This document shows positions 12,638 through 24,449 of a DNA stretch of 64,000 nucleotides, piece by piece. Within the stretch, counting starts at the first letter, position 1, and every line of letters begins with the position of its first letter. The translations under genes were made by a program, and so were the position numbers. Source of the stretch: Pelomyxa schiedti (Eukaryota; Evosea; Pelobiontida; Pelomyxidae). The stretch spans positions 1 through 64,000 of the forward strand of contig JAHLWZ010000856.1 of assembly GCA_020536535.1 (NCBI GenBank), in the 5' to 3' direction. The notes beneath the pieces were generated by a model that saw nothing but the letters and a program-made list of their open reading frames with translations, was not told where the DNA came from and ran no database searches.

Positions 12638-13565
12638 ATGCAGGAATACTTCGATGAGCCAGCTGTGCTTGACAAAAAAATACAACAACTTGCTGAACTT
12701 GTGAAAAACTCTCACTACATGGTAATCTACACCGGTGCCGGTATAAGTACTTCAGCCAAGATACCGGTATGGACTAGTTCACTTTCATACGGACCACTGA
12801 TAAATGATAGGATTATCGAGGCCCTGAGGGTGTATGGACCAAGCGAGACAAAGGGGAGACTGTAACAATGAAAATCACTTTGGAAGAGGCAATGCCCACC
12901 CGTGGACACATGGCCATTGCAAAACTTGTTGAACTGGGAACCTGCAAATTTGTTGTCAGTACAAATGTTGATGGTCTCCACCGAAGATCGGGTGTACCAA
13001 AGGCTAACATTGCTGAAGTGAGGAGATATTCCCGAGGATTATTCTAATAACCGAATAGGTTCATGGAAACTGTTATCTTGAGCGCTGCAACCAGTGTGAG
13101 GCAGAGTACATGAGGACCTTTGATGTAATGAGGGATGCCCCGCCTGATGGCACCCGTCATCAAACTTCTAGACTGTGCACCAAGTGCTCTATTCCTCTCC
13201 AAGACAGCATAGTTCATTTTGGGGAAGCACTTCCTGAGGTAACAGTTTCACTTGTCCCTGCGTACTGAGATTGATTTGATTTGTACATGTAGACGGAACT
13301 GGCTAATGCACAGACTCACAGTAAGGCTGCCGATTTGGCCCTAGTTTTAGGAACAAGTAAGGATTCTCAACAACAGCTTTCTTCTAATGGTCTTGATGCA
13401 GGCATGATGGTTCAACCTGCTTGCTTGTTCCCACTAATGGCACGGCGGATGGTGATTTGCAATTTACAAAAGACTAGATATGATTCCAGAGCCCAGGTCG
13501 TTCTACATGCAAGGACTGACATAATTCTGGAAAAACTACTGGTTGCACTGGGCATAGAATTTTAA
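12638..13565 (+). CDS. Sirtuin, SIRT6/SIRT7-like NAD-dependent deacylase
   Basis: Four introns are visible. The domain starts FDEPAVLDKKIQQLAELVK and has the NAD-binding motif YTGAGISTSAKIPDYRGPEG, the VSTNVDGLH block and the catalytic His in VHGN. The zinc cysteines are CNQC and, after an unusually hydrophilic loop, CTKC. IVHFGEALPE and LGTSMMVQPA complete the cofactor site. The GVWT block after DYRGPEG and the TNVDGLHRRSG sequence place it with class IV (SIRT6/7), which act on chromatin or the nucleolus in animals. All core residues appear present, so the enzyme should be active. The ATG at 12638 directly follows an acceptor-like TTCAG, and class IV sirtuins usually have more residues before this point, so the start may be internal. 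Confidence 0.85.
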
Positions 13566-13646
13566 GATGTAAACGCTTCAGTAAACAAAAGTATTAGTTT
13601 TCCCGTTGGTTGTTTTATCCTGTAAGTTGATTCATTTGGCAATAAT

Positions 13647-15010
13647 CTACAAAGTCTGTGTACAAGCAAGGCCCTGTGAAAGGATTCCAATGAATTTCGG
13701 AAAGATTGAGTGGTGCATACAAGGGTCATCTGGGTTCCAAGTTGAAAAGTTTGGAGGAATAGCTTGTGAAAAGTCAAAGAAGCAACTCCACTGGTCTGAA
13801 CAAGAGGTTAGAAGATGAGATAATTGTGACAGCTACCACCTTTATTTAACATTTTGGTGCTCCCTTCCTTGAGGAAAGTAGAGAAGTTCGTAACATGATG
13901 GAACCCTGGCCTACCCAGCAAAGCAATAGATATCATCTGACCAGCATATATACTTTCCAGTAACTGTGATGTTGGTTTATAGTTGTCGATGTGTGAAAAA
14001 AGAGATATGACCTTGTGCTCAGGAGTTTCTTTGGAAAAATCAAAGGCATACTGGTACATTTTCTTGAGTTCGGGCACATTGGAATTGAGTGATGAGTTTA
14101 TGCTTTTTAGTTTTGGAAGCAGCTCTGAAAGCGTTTTGCATCTGGAATGCACTCAGCAACCTAAAACATATAATTTGAAGTACTTGAGGGCCTTCATTCC
14201 GCCCATAAACTCTTCCTTTGAAAGGTACCCGTTTCGGGCTGCCCCAAATTTCCATGCCAAAACTAGAGTGAGAACCTTGAATAAATCAGGCAAAGAGTGG
14301 AGGAGAGGGGACAAACGTCATCAGGGGCCACTCCAAGTTGTTCACATAGAGTCTCAACACCATCCGGATTGATACTATCTTCCCCTTTGCTAAAAGTATT
14401 AAATAAATCAAGCAGTTCATCTGGAGGGCTCGGTTCTACTGCAGTTGCAACTGGTTTGGTGGTTGCGGCTGTGGGTGTTGGTGTCACTGATGTCGTTGAT
14501 GTCACAGGGCTGGGGGTTGGTGTAGAAGGTGTAGGGGAGGCACTTGTAGTTACAGTTATAGGTGCAGGTTTAGGAGTTGTGGATGTTGTTGTGGTGGAAG
14601 TGGAAGTTTTTGTGGTGGGAGTACTAGTAGGTTCCCCTTTGGCTTTACCTGGCGGGGCTGAATGGCTTCCATGAACTTTCTCTGACTGACTTCATCAGAT
14701 AGGAATAAATGGAATACAAGAAAAGACATCATACACATGGTGTGTACATGGCAGGTGACATGCACCTTTTATGTGTGGAGTACTTGCACTCTATTGGTTT
14801 TTATTGACCAGTCAGACAAGGTATCATAATTGAAAGAAACAACAACTGGTTTATTCAATAGGTTTCATTTTCGAAAATTTTCCACGTACTTGAGCAACGG
14901 TATCCTTGTTTCGAAAACACGCCCCATATGAAATCATGGCAGTATGTGCACCATGTCAATTTGTGAAAATAATACAATTTGAAATCGTGTCCGTCCCCAG
15001 GCCCAGACAT
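13647..15010 (-). CDS. C1-domain / DCN1-like (DCUN1) fusion protein
   Basis: The start MSGPGDGHDFKLYYFHKLTW leads into a C1 zinc finger: H-x12-C-x2-C-x14-C-x2-C-x4-H-x2-C-x8-C, with GVFSKQGYRC in the centre. C1 domains bind diacylglycerol or act as protein modules. After an intron near 14720 comes a Thr/Pro/Ser-rich linker (about 14660-14460 on the minus strand), then a DCN1/PONY domain: LLDLFNTFSKGEDSINPDG, LCEQLGVAPDD, NGYLSKEEFMGGMKALK, LLPKLKSINSSL, and the end WSCFFDFSQAIPPNFSTW plus FPKFIGILSQG. DCN1 proteins help attach NEDD8 to cullins. The usual UBA-like N-terminus is replaced by the C1 finger. The junction frame is consistent through two introns. Confidence 0.75.
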
Positions 15011-15325
15011 TTACGAACAAACCACCGTTATACTTGACGAATAAACGCAGATCTAGGAAGAAGAAGATCCAGACATACTTGACACCATCACAGCAAGGGG
15101 AGCACACCTTCGTGGAGTCAGTTAGGGGAAGATCGGAGAGAGGACTCTCAGTTTTGTCAACTTGGGGGACGACTGGGCCATCAGAGTTGGTCTTTTTCCA
15201 GGAAAAACAGGGGAGGAAAATAAAAGATAAAATAAAGAAAACCAAAATAAAGGTTGGGGTTGTAGTGCACGGCGAGGGGAGATCTACACGTTACGTAACG
15301 AACAGCGGTACAACAGAGTGTGAAA
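15011..15325. promoter_or_regulatory. Divergent intergenic region between the C1-DCN1 gene and Rho
   Basis: This stretch separates two divergently transcribed genes, so it probably contains both promoters. Short frames on both strands show no recognisable protein. A purine-rich region lies at about 15190-15260. No specific promoter motif can be named with confidence. Confidence 0.35.
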
Positions 15326-16588
15326 ATGGCGGGAATCAAAAAGAGCGTGAAAGTGGTGCTCGTTGGCGACGGCGCTGTTGGGAAGACTGTGCGATCTCCT
15401 TTTCTTTCTTTTTGGGTGTTTTCTAACGCTTCCTTAGAGTTTGTTAATTTCGTACACAACGTACGTTTTTTTTTTTTTTTTTTTTTTGTCTTTTTTTTTC
15501 TCCCGTTCCGACCACTGACCTTGTGTCCAAAATCAGTCACGCGTTTCCAAAAACCTACGTTCCAACGGTTTGCCTTTTCTTTTCCGTTATTTTTGACTCA
15601 CTTATGTTAGGTTTTTGACAATTTCAATGCTATTGAAATGTACCTAAATAAACCTGTAAACCTTGTACTTTGGGTATGACTCACTTTTCCTTTTTCCTAC
15701 TGATGCTAACCACGCCCCAAGGATACAGCCGGTCAGGAAGAGTAAGTACAGTTCCTATTTAACGATTTTGCCCTTACAACATTTCATGCATTTTGAAGCT
15801 ATGACAAACTGCGACCATTGAGGTAAGGCTCCTATTCACTTCTATCAAAGCATGACAGTTTCTTTCCTTAGCTATCCTGATACGGATGTTTTCGTTATTT
15901 GTTTTGAAATCACAAGTCGAGATTCATACGAAAACGTAAGATCTAAGGTGTGACTCTTTTATTCCACGAAGCAAACTCAAATTTGATCAGTGGATACCCG
16001 AAATTAGGCTTTCCAATCCTGATACACCCATTGTATCGCGTACTTATTCCCAAACATTCTAATTTCATTCCAAGATTCTTGTTGGTACGAAGCTTGATTT
16101 AAGAAACGATATGAAGAAATTGCGGGAACTGGAAGCAAACCACCAGCAACCTATCTCACTAGAGGAGGTAATTAATTCAAGTCCCCACAGATTGTGCTTA
16201 CGGTGAAGTACAGGGTGAGGCACTTAAAGATCAAATTAATGCGGCATCTTATCTGGAATGCTCTGCACTCACCCAGAGTGGCGTGAATGAGATTTTCCAC
16301 GAATCAATCAAAGTGGTGTTAGAAAAGGAGAAGGGCAGCAGCTCGAAGGATAAAAAGAAACCCAAACCAGCCACATCAACGCATTCCTCCTCCTCAGCTG
16401 CCTCTACGCCGGCGACACCCATGTCTGCTTCCGCTTCCTCAACCACAACCACCTCCACTTCGTCATCCACCTCTACCTCGACCTCTATGTCAGCATCCAC
16501 CCCACCCAGTTCAACTAAGGCCACAAAGCCGTCATTCTTTTCTTGGAAGCGCAACAAAGACAAAGACAAAGACAAAGGAAAGCACTAA
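15326..16588 (+). CDS. Rho-family small GTPase with long Ser/Thr/Lys tail and no CAAX box
   Basis: About nine short exons. G1 is [12 protein letters not shown], joined by an intron to [20 protein letters not shown], the Rho/Rac effector loop. [20 protein letters not shown] (G3), [11 protein letters not shown] (G4) and [11 protein letters not shown] (G5) are all intact, so GTP binding and hydrolysis are expected. Rho GTPases direct the actin cytoskeleton. After the G domain, where a short basic tail and a CAAX prenylation site would be normal, there is instead about 80 residues of Ser/Thr/Ala-rich sequence ending [17 protein letters not shown]. No C-terminal Cys is present, so prenylation is not possible as read. 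Exon phases agree throughout. Confidence 0.9.
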
Positions 16589-16771
16589 ACAATGCCACCA
16601 AAACGTGAACAGCAACAGCACCCCTTTGAACAGCAACAGACACCACGAAATTCCAACCAACCCAAACAAACAACCTGTTTATTTGAAACAACCCACATCA
16701 TCCTCTTTGTAAGTCGTTTCTCTCTTGTTATTACTGCACACTACACATTCCACTAAGGGTGGCCTTTGTTC

Positions 16772-18396
16772 TCAGTGGTTGGAGTCCCTGTTGCCTTTGG
16801 CTTTTCCTTTGGCTTTGTTGTATAACGCTATTATACATGGGCCTTTGGTCACAGACATGATTGTGCCAAGAGCAACGACTCGGGACATGTTGTGAACAAT
16901 GATGGTGCCAAGGCGGGGGTGTTCTGTGAAAGGCTCCACAGATACCGGCCTCATGGGTATCATTAGAACTATGGCTGAGTCTCCTGGCCGAATGTATGTC
17001 GGATTGTGCTGAAGGACTTTACCACTGTGGTAGTCGATTTTGGCCTGAAGCTCGGCAAACCGGCACGCGAAGCGAGCTGCATGACAGTGAATCAGCGGAG
17101 AAAATCCAGGACGAATCGAAGTGCCATGGGGAAGAACAGTCACCTGGAATCAGTTTAGTGATTCCGTAAGTAACATTGGATTTGGGAGCTTACGCGTGCC
17201 AGGAAGCTTGAAACTGATGAAGGTGGGTTATTGTCTGCATCCCCTGTTACGGCGCCTCTCCTAATGTCTGCTACTTCCACATTTTTCAGGTTAAATCCAA
17301 TATCGTCCCGAGGCATTGCCTCGGCTAGGGGCTCGTGGTTCATCTCTATGGATTTCACTTGGGCAGTGATGTTGTCAGGTGCAAGTGTGATTGTCATGCC
17401 AGGCCTCAACACACCACTTTCCACTATACCAACAGCCACGGTTCCAACTCCGCTAATCATATAAGCTCCTTCAATAGAGATGCGGAGAGGTTTTTCAATA
17501 GGCATTGTTGGCGGTTCTACGAGATCAAGAGCCTCCATTAGTGTAGGGCCATTGTACCATTGTGCCATGGTGGAGCGAGTAACGAGGTTATCTCCATGCC
17601 ACCCAGAAATGGGTATGAAACTGATATTATGAGGATTGTATCCAATCTATGGCAGTGTGAATTCAAGGCTTATTCTTCGCCAACAAGGCTTCCTTAAGAC
17701 CTTTTCCAGGAAAGTGGACATTATTGTCTTCACATCCACATAGCGAGATTCGCTCCACTTCACTGACTTATCATCCATCTTGTTGACCAAGACAATCATG
17801 TGCCTGACGCCAAGTGTGTAAGCCAGCCATACATGCTCTCTCGTTAGTCCCGTCATGCTAATTCCAGCCTCAAACTCCCCAAGTGGTGCTGCAACTACTA
17901 GAAGAGCCACATCAGCCTTCCCATTTTTGGTACCATATTTCAATACATGTTGGCAGCTCCAATGGGGAAAAAGAAGAAGAGAGAAGGAGAGGAAAAGAAA
18001 AAGAAAAAAAAAAAGGAATGTAATCAACACAAGTCAGTGATGGCACACCAGACACGTTGCAGATATCATGTTTCCCATAAAGTCCCTGTGGCCCGGGGTG
18101 TCGATCACTGTGCACAGGCGGGCCCTCGTCTCCACGTCCCTGGCGGCCGCCTCTGTCGTGATCTCCCGCTCCCTCGCGGCCCTGCGGCGGTCCATCAGCA
18201 GGGCGTACTTCCTGCCGCCGGACATGCCCCGCGACTCCCTCCACCTCTCGCTGGCCTCCACCTCCCTCGGCCCCACGGCCCCCATCGCCACGGCGAGGTG
18301 CCCCGCCGTCGTGGACTTGCCGCTGTCCACGTGCCCAATCACCGCGGCCCTCACTCGTGGTTTGCCGTTGTTGGTGCTTGCTGACGATACTCTCAT
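16772..18396 (-). CDS. Divergent eEF1A-like translational GTPase
   Basis: Four exons. Exon 1 (about 18070-18396) carries VIGHVDSGKSTTAGHLAV (G1), RREREITTEAA in switch I instead of the usual RERGITI..., and DTPGHRDFMGN (G3). Exon 2 has VAAPLGEFEAGIS, TLGVRHMIVLVNKMDD (G4). Later exons carry IGYNPHNISFIPISGWHGDN, WYNGPTLMEALDLVEPP, GVGTVAVGIVESGVLRPG and the domain III blocks FTEHPRLGTIIVHNM and VALGTIMSVTKG. All three eEF1A domains are present at near-normal length, with a short insert (QHVLKYGTKNGK) after the G3 region and a Lys/Gly tail. It delivers aminoacyl-tRNA to the ribosome if it is a true eEF1A. Many normally invariant positions differ, so a paralogue with another role is possible. 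Confidence 0.8.
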
Positions 18397-18672
18397 TACG
18401 GTTCGTTTGGAAAGTGAGTGCGTTTGATTGGTTTCGTAGAATTGTGGGACCTCATGAAGAAGGGGGAAAAGCAAGATGGTATGGTTGCAATGAGGGTTTT
18501 CTTTTTCTTTTTTGTTGTCCCAATTCATTTGGGATTTTTATAAAAAAAGATGATGTGGGGATTTACTCATACATGAGAAGGCCGACAGTCCCTTGGTGGG
18601 AGTGCAGACTGTCATGAATGAGTCTGTTGATTTGGATGTGTGCCCATTTTCTTTTACAATGCCAGAGTAATT

Positions 18673-20685
18673 TTAGAAGTCAGGTATTGCAGTAAACTTG
18701 GAGGCCACATCAAACATCTTAGGGCATGAGTACTTCTTCTTGACAGCAACAAGTTTGGTGGTCTCCTGTTCGCGAACTATTTTATTAAGATAGCGCGCGC
18801 ACTCGATGACAGCTGAAGCCGGATAGCGGCTGTAGTACTCCAAAGTGGGTGTCTGAACATTGAGGGAAGAGGGAATAAAGAGTGTGAGGGACAAAGGGAT
18901 GGAGTGTGTTGGATACCCAATCTGGTTGCATTCCTGTCATCACTCGGGCAAGTAAGACACAAGCTGCGGCGATCTGAGATGGAGGGAACTGCAGCATGCT
19001 ATAATCAAGTAGGGAAAGCTCAGCGAGCCATTTGGAAACAGTGTGAACTTGAGCATTATGTTTGGCGGCGCGAGAGTAACGGCGGAGGAAAAAGAGGGTG
19101 CTGGGGGTGGAAAGCTTGAAGTCAATGACTTTGAGGACGTGTCGCTCGAACTTTGATTTGTCATACAAAATAGCAAAGGAAGCGAGTGGAATACCTTCCG
19201 AATGTCGTCTGCTGAACAGGCCCTATCACTGAGGTGGAAGAAAGTCGTTATTAGTACATTGACACAAGTAAAACTAGGCTTACCTTATAAAAACCAAATC
19301 GTTTATCTCAACTGCAAATATCTCCTCAAATTTGGTTGCAATAAGCAACGCTGTGACACCAAGAAGTTGGAATTGTTGCCTGAGGAGTAAAGTAAGATTA
19401 TTTACTGATTTATCATTTACAGCATTTTCAGTACCTGGTTATTTCATTGACAGACAAATATTTATCCACAATCATAATCGTAAGGAATAGTGTATCAGGC
19501 AACAGTTTAAATTTAAGGGTCACTTCGCACTATGGTTACATAAGTCAAATGTATGAATCTTGAAAGATCTCCAACCAGCCAATTGACAAGTATTGACCTC
19601 ATTTTGCCATTTATTTGCGTTTGGCGAGAAAGGTAACCACAGTCAACAAGCTCAGCCCTCTATGGATAATTAAAACGGGAGTATGAAAGTATTCAGCTGT
19701 CTACCTCCTTTAGGTAGGCGTTCAAAAATATTTCCATTGCATATTCAGTGCATCCCATAGGATCATGAATAGCATCAACATCATCCACTTCTTGTAGTTG
19801 TTGCACTTGAGGGGGTGGTTGTACTTGAGGGGGTTGTTGAGGAAGGGCGGCTTCGTGAGGAAATCTAGCTTGAGAGTTGCAGACCGAAGTAACGGGTTGA
19901 ATGACAGGTTGGGGCTGAACAGCGGGTTGAGACTGGACCACAGGTTGGGGCTGAGCAACGGGCTGAACTGCCTGTACTGGGATGGTCTGTGGTGGAGGCA
20001 TGAACTGATGTGGTTGGGGATGATGCGAGGATGCGGCATGAGGCGGCAAAGAGTGTTGTGCCAATGCTGCGTGACTGTGCTGTGAAACCCCACTCACTGT
20101 AGGAATTTTGAAGGCTCTTGCAGGAATAGCCTGTGGTATCAACAAATGGAGTAAGAATAGCATCCCACATAAAATTCCCAAGTAAGAGCCACAGCAGTAA
20201 CAAACTAACCCACAATACGGTAACACATACACCCACAAAACAAAATATAAACATGCGGAGCTATCCATATAAGTCTATAAATAGACTTGGCACCATACCG
20301 CTTTCTTAGGAGGAGGAACAGCCAAGCTCGTGTCGGGCACATTCGTTATGTTCCCCAAAGCTGGTCTCTTCACAGCCACTTGCTTGCTCGATGCCGCCGC
20401 CAACGATGCTGAAGACGACGACGCAGCAGCAGAAGCAGAAGCAGCAGATGCCGACGACGCCGCAGAAGCAGAAGAAGTGGAGGAGACGGAAGCAGTAGCA
20501 AGAGGCTTTTTGCCCTGGAGCAGAGAGCTCTTGGTGGCGACGTGGGTCCTGTTCTCGTCGACGGGCGCGCCGGGCTTGCAGACTGGGAGGCCGCCTCCGT
20601 TGTTGGACGCGATGCAGGGGATGTTGGAGGGCTGCGAGGAGACTCCGCCGCCGATCTTGGACACGTTCTTTAGTATGTGGTGCAT
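18673..20685 (-). CDS. B-type mitotic cyclin
   Basis: The N-terminal part (20685-20300) is Ala/Ser-rich and contains RPALGNITN, a destruction box of the R-x-x-L-x-x-I-x-N type, which signals APC/C-dependent degradation. A Gln/Pro-rich region follows (20110-19800). The cyclin box begins near the exon carrying NGKMRSILVNWLV, continues LPDTLFLTIMIVDKYLSVNE, FQLLGVTALLIATKFEEI, and FERHVLKVIDFKLSTPSTLF. The second cyclin fold has LAELSLLDYSMLQFPPSQIA and ends KMFDVASKFTAIPDF. These blocks match cyclin A/B, and the MRSILVNWLV helix and length suggest B-type. It should activate a Cdk1-like kinase at mitosis. Exon 1 is GC-rich. Confidence 0.9.
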
Positions 20686-21210
20686 GGTCTCGGGCTCGTG
20701 GCGGTTCGATAATCGAGCGGCGTTAATATTGTGCTTTGGGAGTGGCAGGCTGGTGTGCTTGATAACTGCCTTTTAGCGTCGTAGGGGAGGAGCGAAGGGC
20801 ACCCACCGACTTTGGTTGTTTTGAAATAAAGAAAATGCAACTCACTCTTGCCTATAAGAGGTCTGCAAATAGAAAATGGCGCCTTTTTTGTTTGAACCCG
20901 CAGAGTTTTTTGAACTCCCCCAATTTGCCCGCGAAGTTCGAGATAGAGGGAGGTGGTACCTGGTTCTTCATAAGGGGAGCTGGTTGCCCTTACCTAGAGG
21001 AACATTTTCCCTTGTTCCCCCTGATTTGGATGACCTTTGGGACCCCGTGGTCCATGTAGGCCTCAAATCGGAGCCGTACAGCAACTACTGCAGTCCTTCC
21101 ACATGTGATCATCCATTCGGCCACACCGGGACCCTGTCCGCTCCTGTCCCCGGGAGAAAAGTGATCACGGCCATCACACTTCAGTTCTCACAAAAACGCA
21201 GCCCGAAATC
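20686..21210. other. Intergenic and 5' region upstream of the amino-acid permease, with a coding-looking ORF
   Basis: The divergent promoters of the cyclin and permease genes should lie here. A frame starting at the ATG at 20876 reads MAPFLFEPAEFFELPQFARE and looks protein-like until about 21060. After that it becomes the Arg/Pro-rich shadow of the downstream gene. It may be an upstream ORF, a small gene, or a spliced N-terminal exon. No family was recognised. Confidence 0.3.
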
Positions 21211-24200
21211 ATGCACGACCCCTCAACAGCCGAGCCCCCCGCCTCCGCCGACGCGCCCACCGCCCCCGTACTCGCGCGCCCCGACCCCGCCGCGGCGCCC
21301 GGCTCCCCCGCGCCCAAGCCCTCCCGCGGCCACTCGGGGCACCACCACCGCCACTCCCACTCCCACCACTCCCACTCCCGCGAGCACCACCACCACCAGC
21401 AGCAGCAGCAGCAAATCAAGGAGTCGCCGACCACCCCTCACAACGCTGAGCATCTCTCCCGCCAGAACATGCATACTTCTGCGCCGGTGGTGCCGAGACT
21501 GGGGGCTTCAGGCCACACAGACGAGCTTGGCCCCAACGGCGGGGCGAGGTCGTCGAGCGCGAGCATGGACGTGGGGGGCGGCGGTGTGGATTATGGGACA
21601 CTGGAGGCCTCGGTCGTGGCGCTGGGGCCGCCGCCGCCGCCGTCCCCTCAGTTGCTGAGAACGGACGAGCCGTCCCGCAGTGCTGCGGCGCAGCCACTGC
21701 AGCGTGGCAACAGCGGCGCGGACGACATTATGGGCACACGGACCGAGGACCCAGACGAGGGGATGCCGCCGCCGCCACCCTCTCCTCCTGACAGCCCCCC
21801 TCCGTCGCCTCCTTTGGGAAATGAACCGCCACAACCACAACTGCTGCAGCAGCAGCAACAAACCTATTGTGGGACACCGCCGGGCCCACCGTCCTTTCCT
21901 TCGTCTGTTGATGCACCTCCTGTTGGGACAGTTTACCCAAAATATCATTATGGGCATAATGCACCAAACCCTGTAGGCATGAAGCACTCTGCTTCATGGG
22001 ATAATTCAGATGGCAACACAATGCAATCCATGGATTCTGCTGCAGCAATAACAAAGTCTCCTAAACACACACATACACAGACTCAAACACACACAGGCAC
22101 ACAGCCAGTTATGCCACCTCCTCTTCTCAGTCTCCCCCCGAGATTGAAGAGGCACCCCACATCTACTCCCACACCCACTGTCACTCTCACCAATTCTAGT
22201 AGTACATCCCCGATTCCAACTGCGCATCTATCTTCACAATGGTACCACCACAGCAAGCATCTGCACCATCAATCCCCCACCTCTGTATCTCCCTCAACAA
22301 TATCTACGGCATCTACTAGGTCTCTGCAGTCTATGTCAAATATATCACCCCCGTATAGGAGCTCGCATAGCTCTATCAGCAGTAGTGGTAGCATCAATGC
22401 ATCTCCTGTAGGGAGCATTGCGGGATTTAAAGTACTGGCTGAGGGCGCAGTCAGTACAGATGACGTTGCTGAAACCGCCACAGCAACATTAATTGGGGAG
22501 CGTATTTGGAATGAAGGAGGTGCAGATAGTGATGAAGAAGCTTCTGCAAAGAAAAATGACAGGAAAAGATTAATTGATGGCTCCTCGGCAAGTATTTCAG
22601 CTACTGGTAGCGTTTTGGCCCATGCAGAGGGCGGAAAATACAATGGTATTGTTGCATATGCACTGTTGCTCAATTGCATGATGGGTGTTGGAATGTTTGG
22701 ATTACCGCATGCCTTTTGGTATACTCCCTGAAACTTAACTCATTTGTAACAAATCTTCGAAACGAAAAGGCATGCCGGGGCCCCTTTGGCAATCCTTATG
22801 GGCATCTTTTTATTTATTGTGAATGTGCTGACCTGTATGTGGGTTTTGGAGGTAATCTTCACTTCTCTTACTGCCACTAGAAAAGATAACCATCTGTGAA
22901 TTGTTAGGTGATGGCCCGTACACATGGAGTGATGCAGACTAAAGCACATAACACCTTGATACCCAAAAATACCATTGGATACGAGAAGTATGATTTGGGA
23001 AAAATGTCACACATTTTTGGAGGCATGACAGGTAGGCTGGCTTGTCAAGTTGTTGTTATCACGTACTGCTTTGGTTGTATGTGGGCCTGCGCTGCTGTGT
23101 TTGGTTCGAGTGTCTCACAACTGGTATATTGACATTTCTATTTAACATACTCTTATTTCACTCCAGATTTTTGAGTTACTTGGAGGGGATACTTGCGATG
23201 TCTACTTCAAGCCCTCCAGATCTTGTACTGCAGCATACTTGATTTCTATTCTGATGTATTCTTCACAATACATTCTCCCTTTTCCAATGAGTTGGCAGAT
23301 ATGGCGTTGTTGTAACAGTCCTAACCTTGCTTGACTATGGATACCAATTAGTCCTGCAATTATTTTTATCAGTGGGTTGACCAGTTCTCATGTTTTTTTT
23401 CTGTAGAACTTAGACAACTTCTAGGTTTACCGATTCCTTGGCTTTTTGCTCATGATAGGAACCATAATATATGCTCTGGCTGTTTCTGGCCCTCTCAACC
23501 TGGAATCTACCAGTGGTAGTTCCGATAGTGGTCCTTCAGACATATGGACTGCTCATTGGGATGGGTTTTATCTGGTGTTCACTGGCATGGCTTATGTGTT
23601 TGTTGTCCAATACAACATGCCTGGCATGATTCACGTGATCCTACTGATTTTACTGATCCCACACACCACCAGAAATCTTAACACCTGTGAAGTCCAAGAA
23701 GAAATTGAAAGGCATCATGATTTTCAACCTTCTCACAGTCGCGATTGTTACTGTTGGTGTTGGCATTCTCTGTGCTTGGTTTTTCAATGGGACTATTGAG
23801 CCACTATGCATTCTAAATTGGAGGTTGACTGCTCTTAATACCGACTTACTAAAGAGCCTTAGGTTCTTCACCGGCCTCGGTCCTTCAGGGTGGTCAGAGG
23901 GAGAACGAACTTGGTTTGCTTGGTTTACATGTAAAGCTTGCTTTTTTCTTTGACTATTAACACACTTGTTTGCAGATATTGTCATACTATTGTTTCCGGT
24001 TGTTGACCTTATCAGCATTTTTCCTCTCGTGGCTGTAACGCTTTCAGACAACCTTACCCACTCCTTGCCCTCCTCCCTTGTTGAGATTTACCCAGTAAAA
24101 ACCAAAGTGATATCAAGGATCGTTGCAGTTATTCCACCACTGATAGGTGCTATGGCATGTAATTATCTCGGAATTTCTCTTTCTAATATTTCACTACTAG

Positions 24201-24449
24201 GTAGAGGCAAACCTCTCCTACATATTCATGTTCAGTGGCCTACCAGCGTTTGTTATTCAGTGTGTCATCCCTGCTGCACTGCAACTGTTATCATTCAAAT
24301 ACTTCGAAAGTGTCTATGCCGGAAAGGACAAAACACCCTACACCACCGCAGTATTCAGCAGCCGGCCAGTCGTGGTCATCATTGTGATAGTTGGCATACT
24401 TGCGCTATTGGTTAGTGCGCTGTGTTCCCTTGTACCTCTGTTCCTGTAA
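21211..24449 (+). CDS. Amino-acid permease (AAAP/SLC38-like) with long disordered N-terminus
   Basis: Exon 1 (21211 to about 22700) encodes some 470 residues of low-complexity sequence: Pro-, His- and Gln-rich runs, then Ser-rich stretches. The first membrane segment, VAYALLLNCMMGVGMFGLPHAF, has the GxGxxxLP-type motif typical of the amino acid/auxin permease superfamily. Further exons carry GMTGRLACQVVVITYCFGC, FVVQYNMPGMIH (broken by introns), VAIVTVGVGILCAWFFNGTI, FPLVAVTLSDNLTHSLPS, AFVIQCVIPAALQLLSF and the final helix VVVIIVIVGILALLVSAL. About ten to eleven transmembrane segments are expected. The N-terminal extension is far longer than usual and presumably cytosolic and regulatory. Substrate cannot be told. 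Confidence 0.8.

Noticed and set aside
21174-21987. Several long frames on the minus strand and in other plus frames over the permease N-terminus
   Set aside because: They are Arg/Ala/Gly/Trp-rich shadows of the GC-rich low-complexity coding exon.
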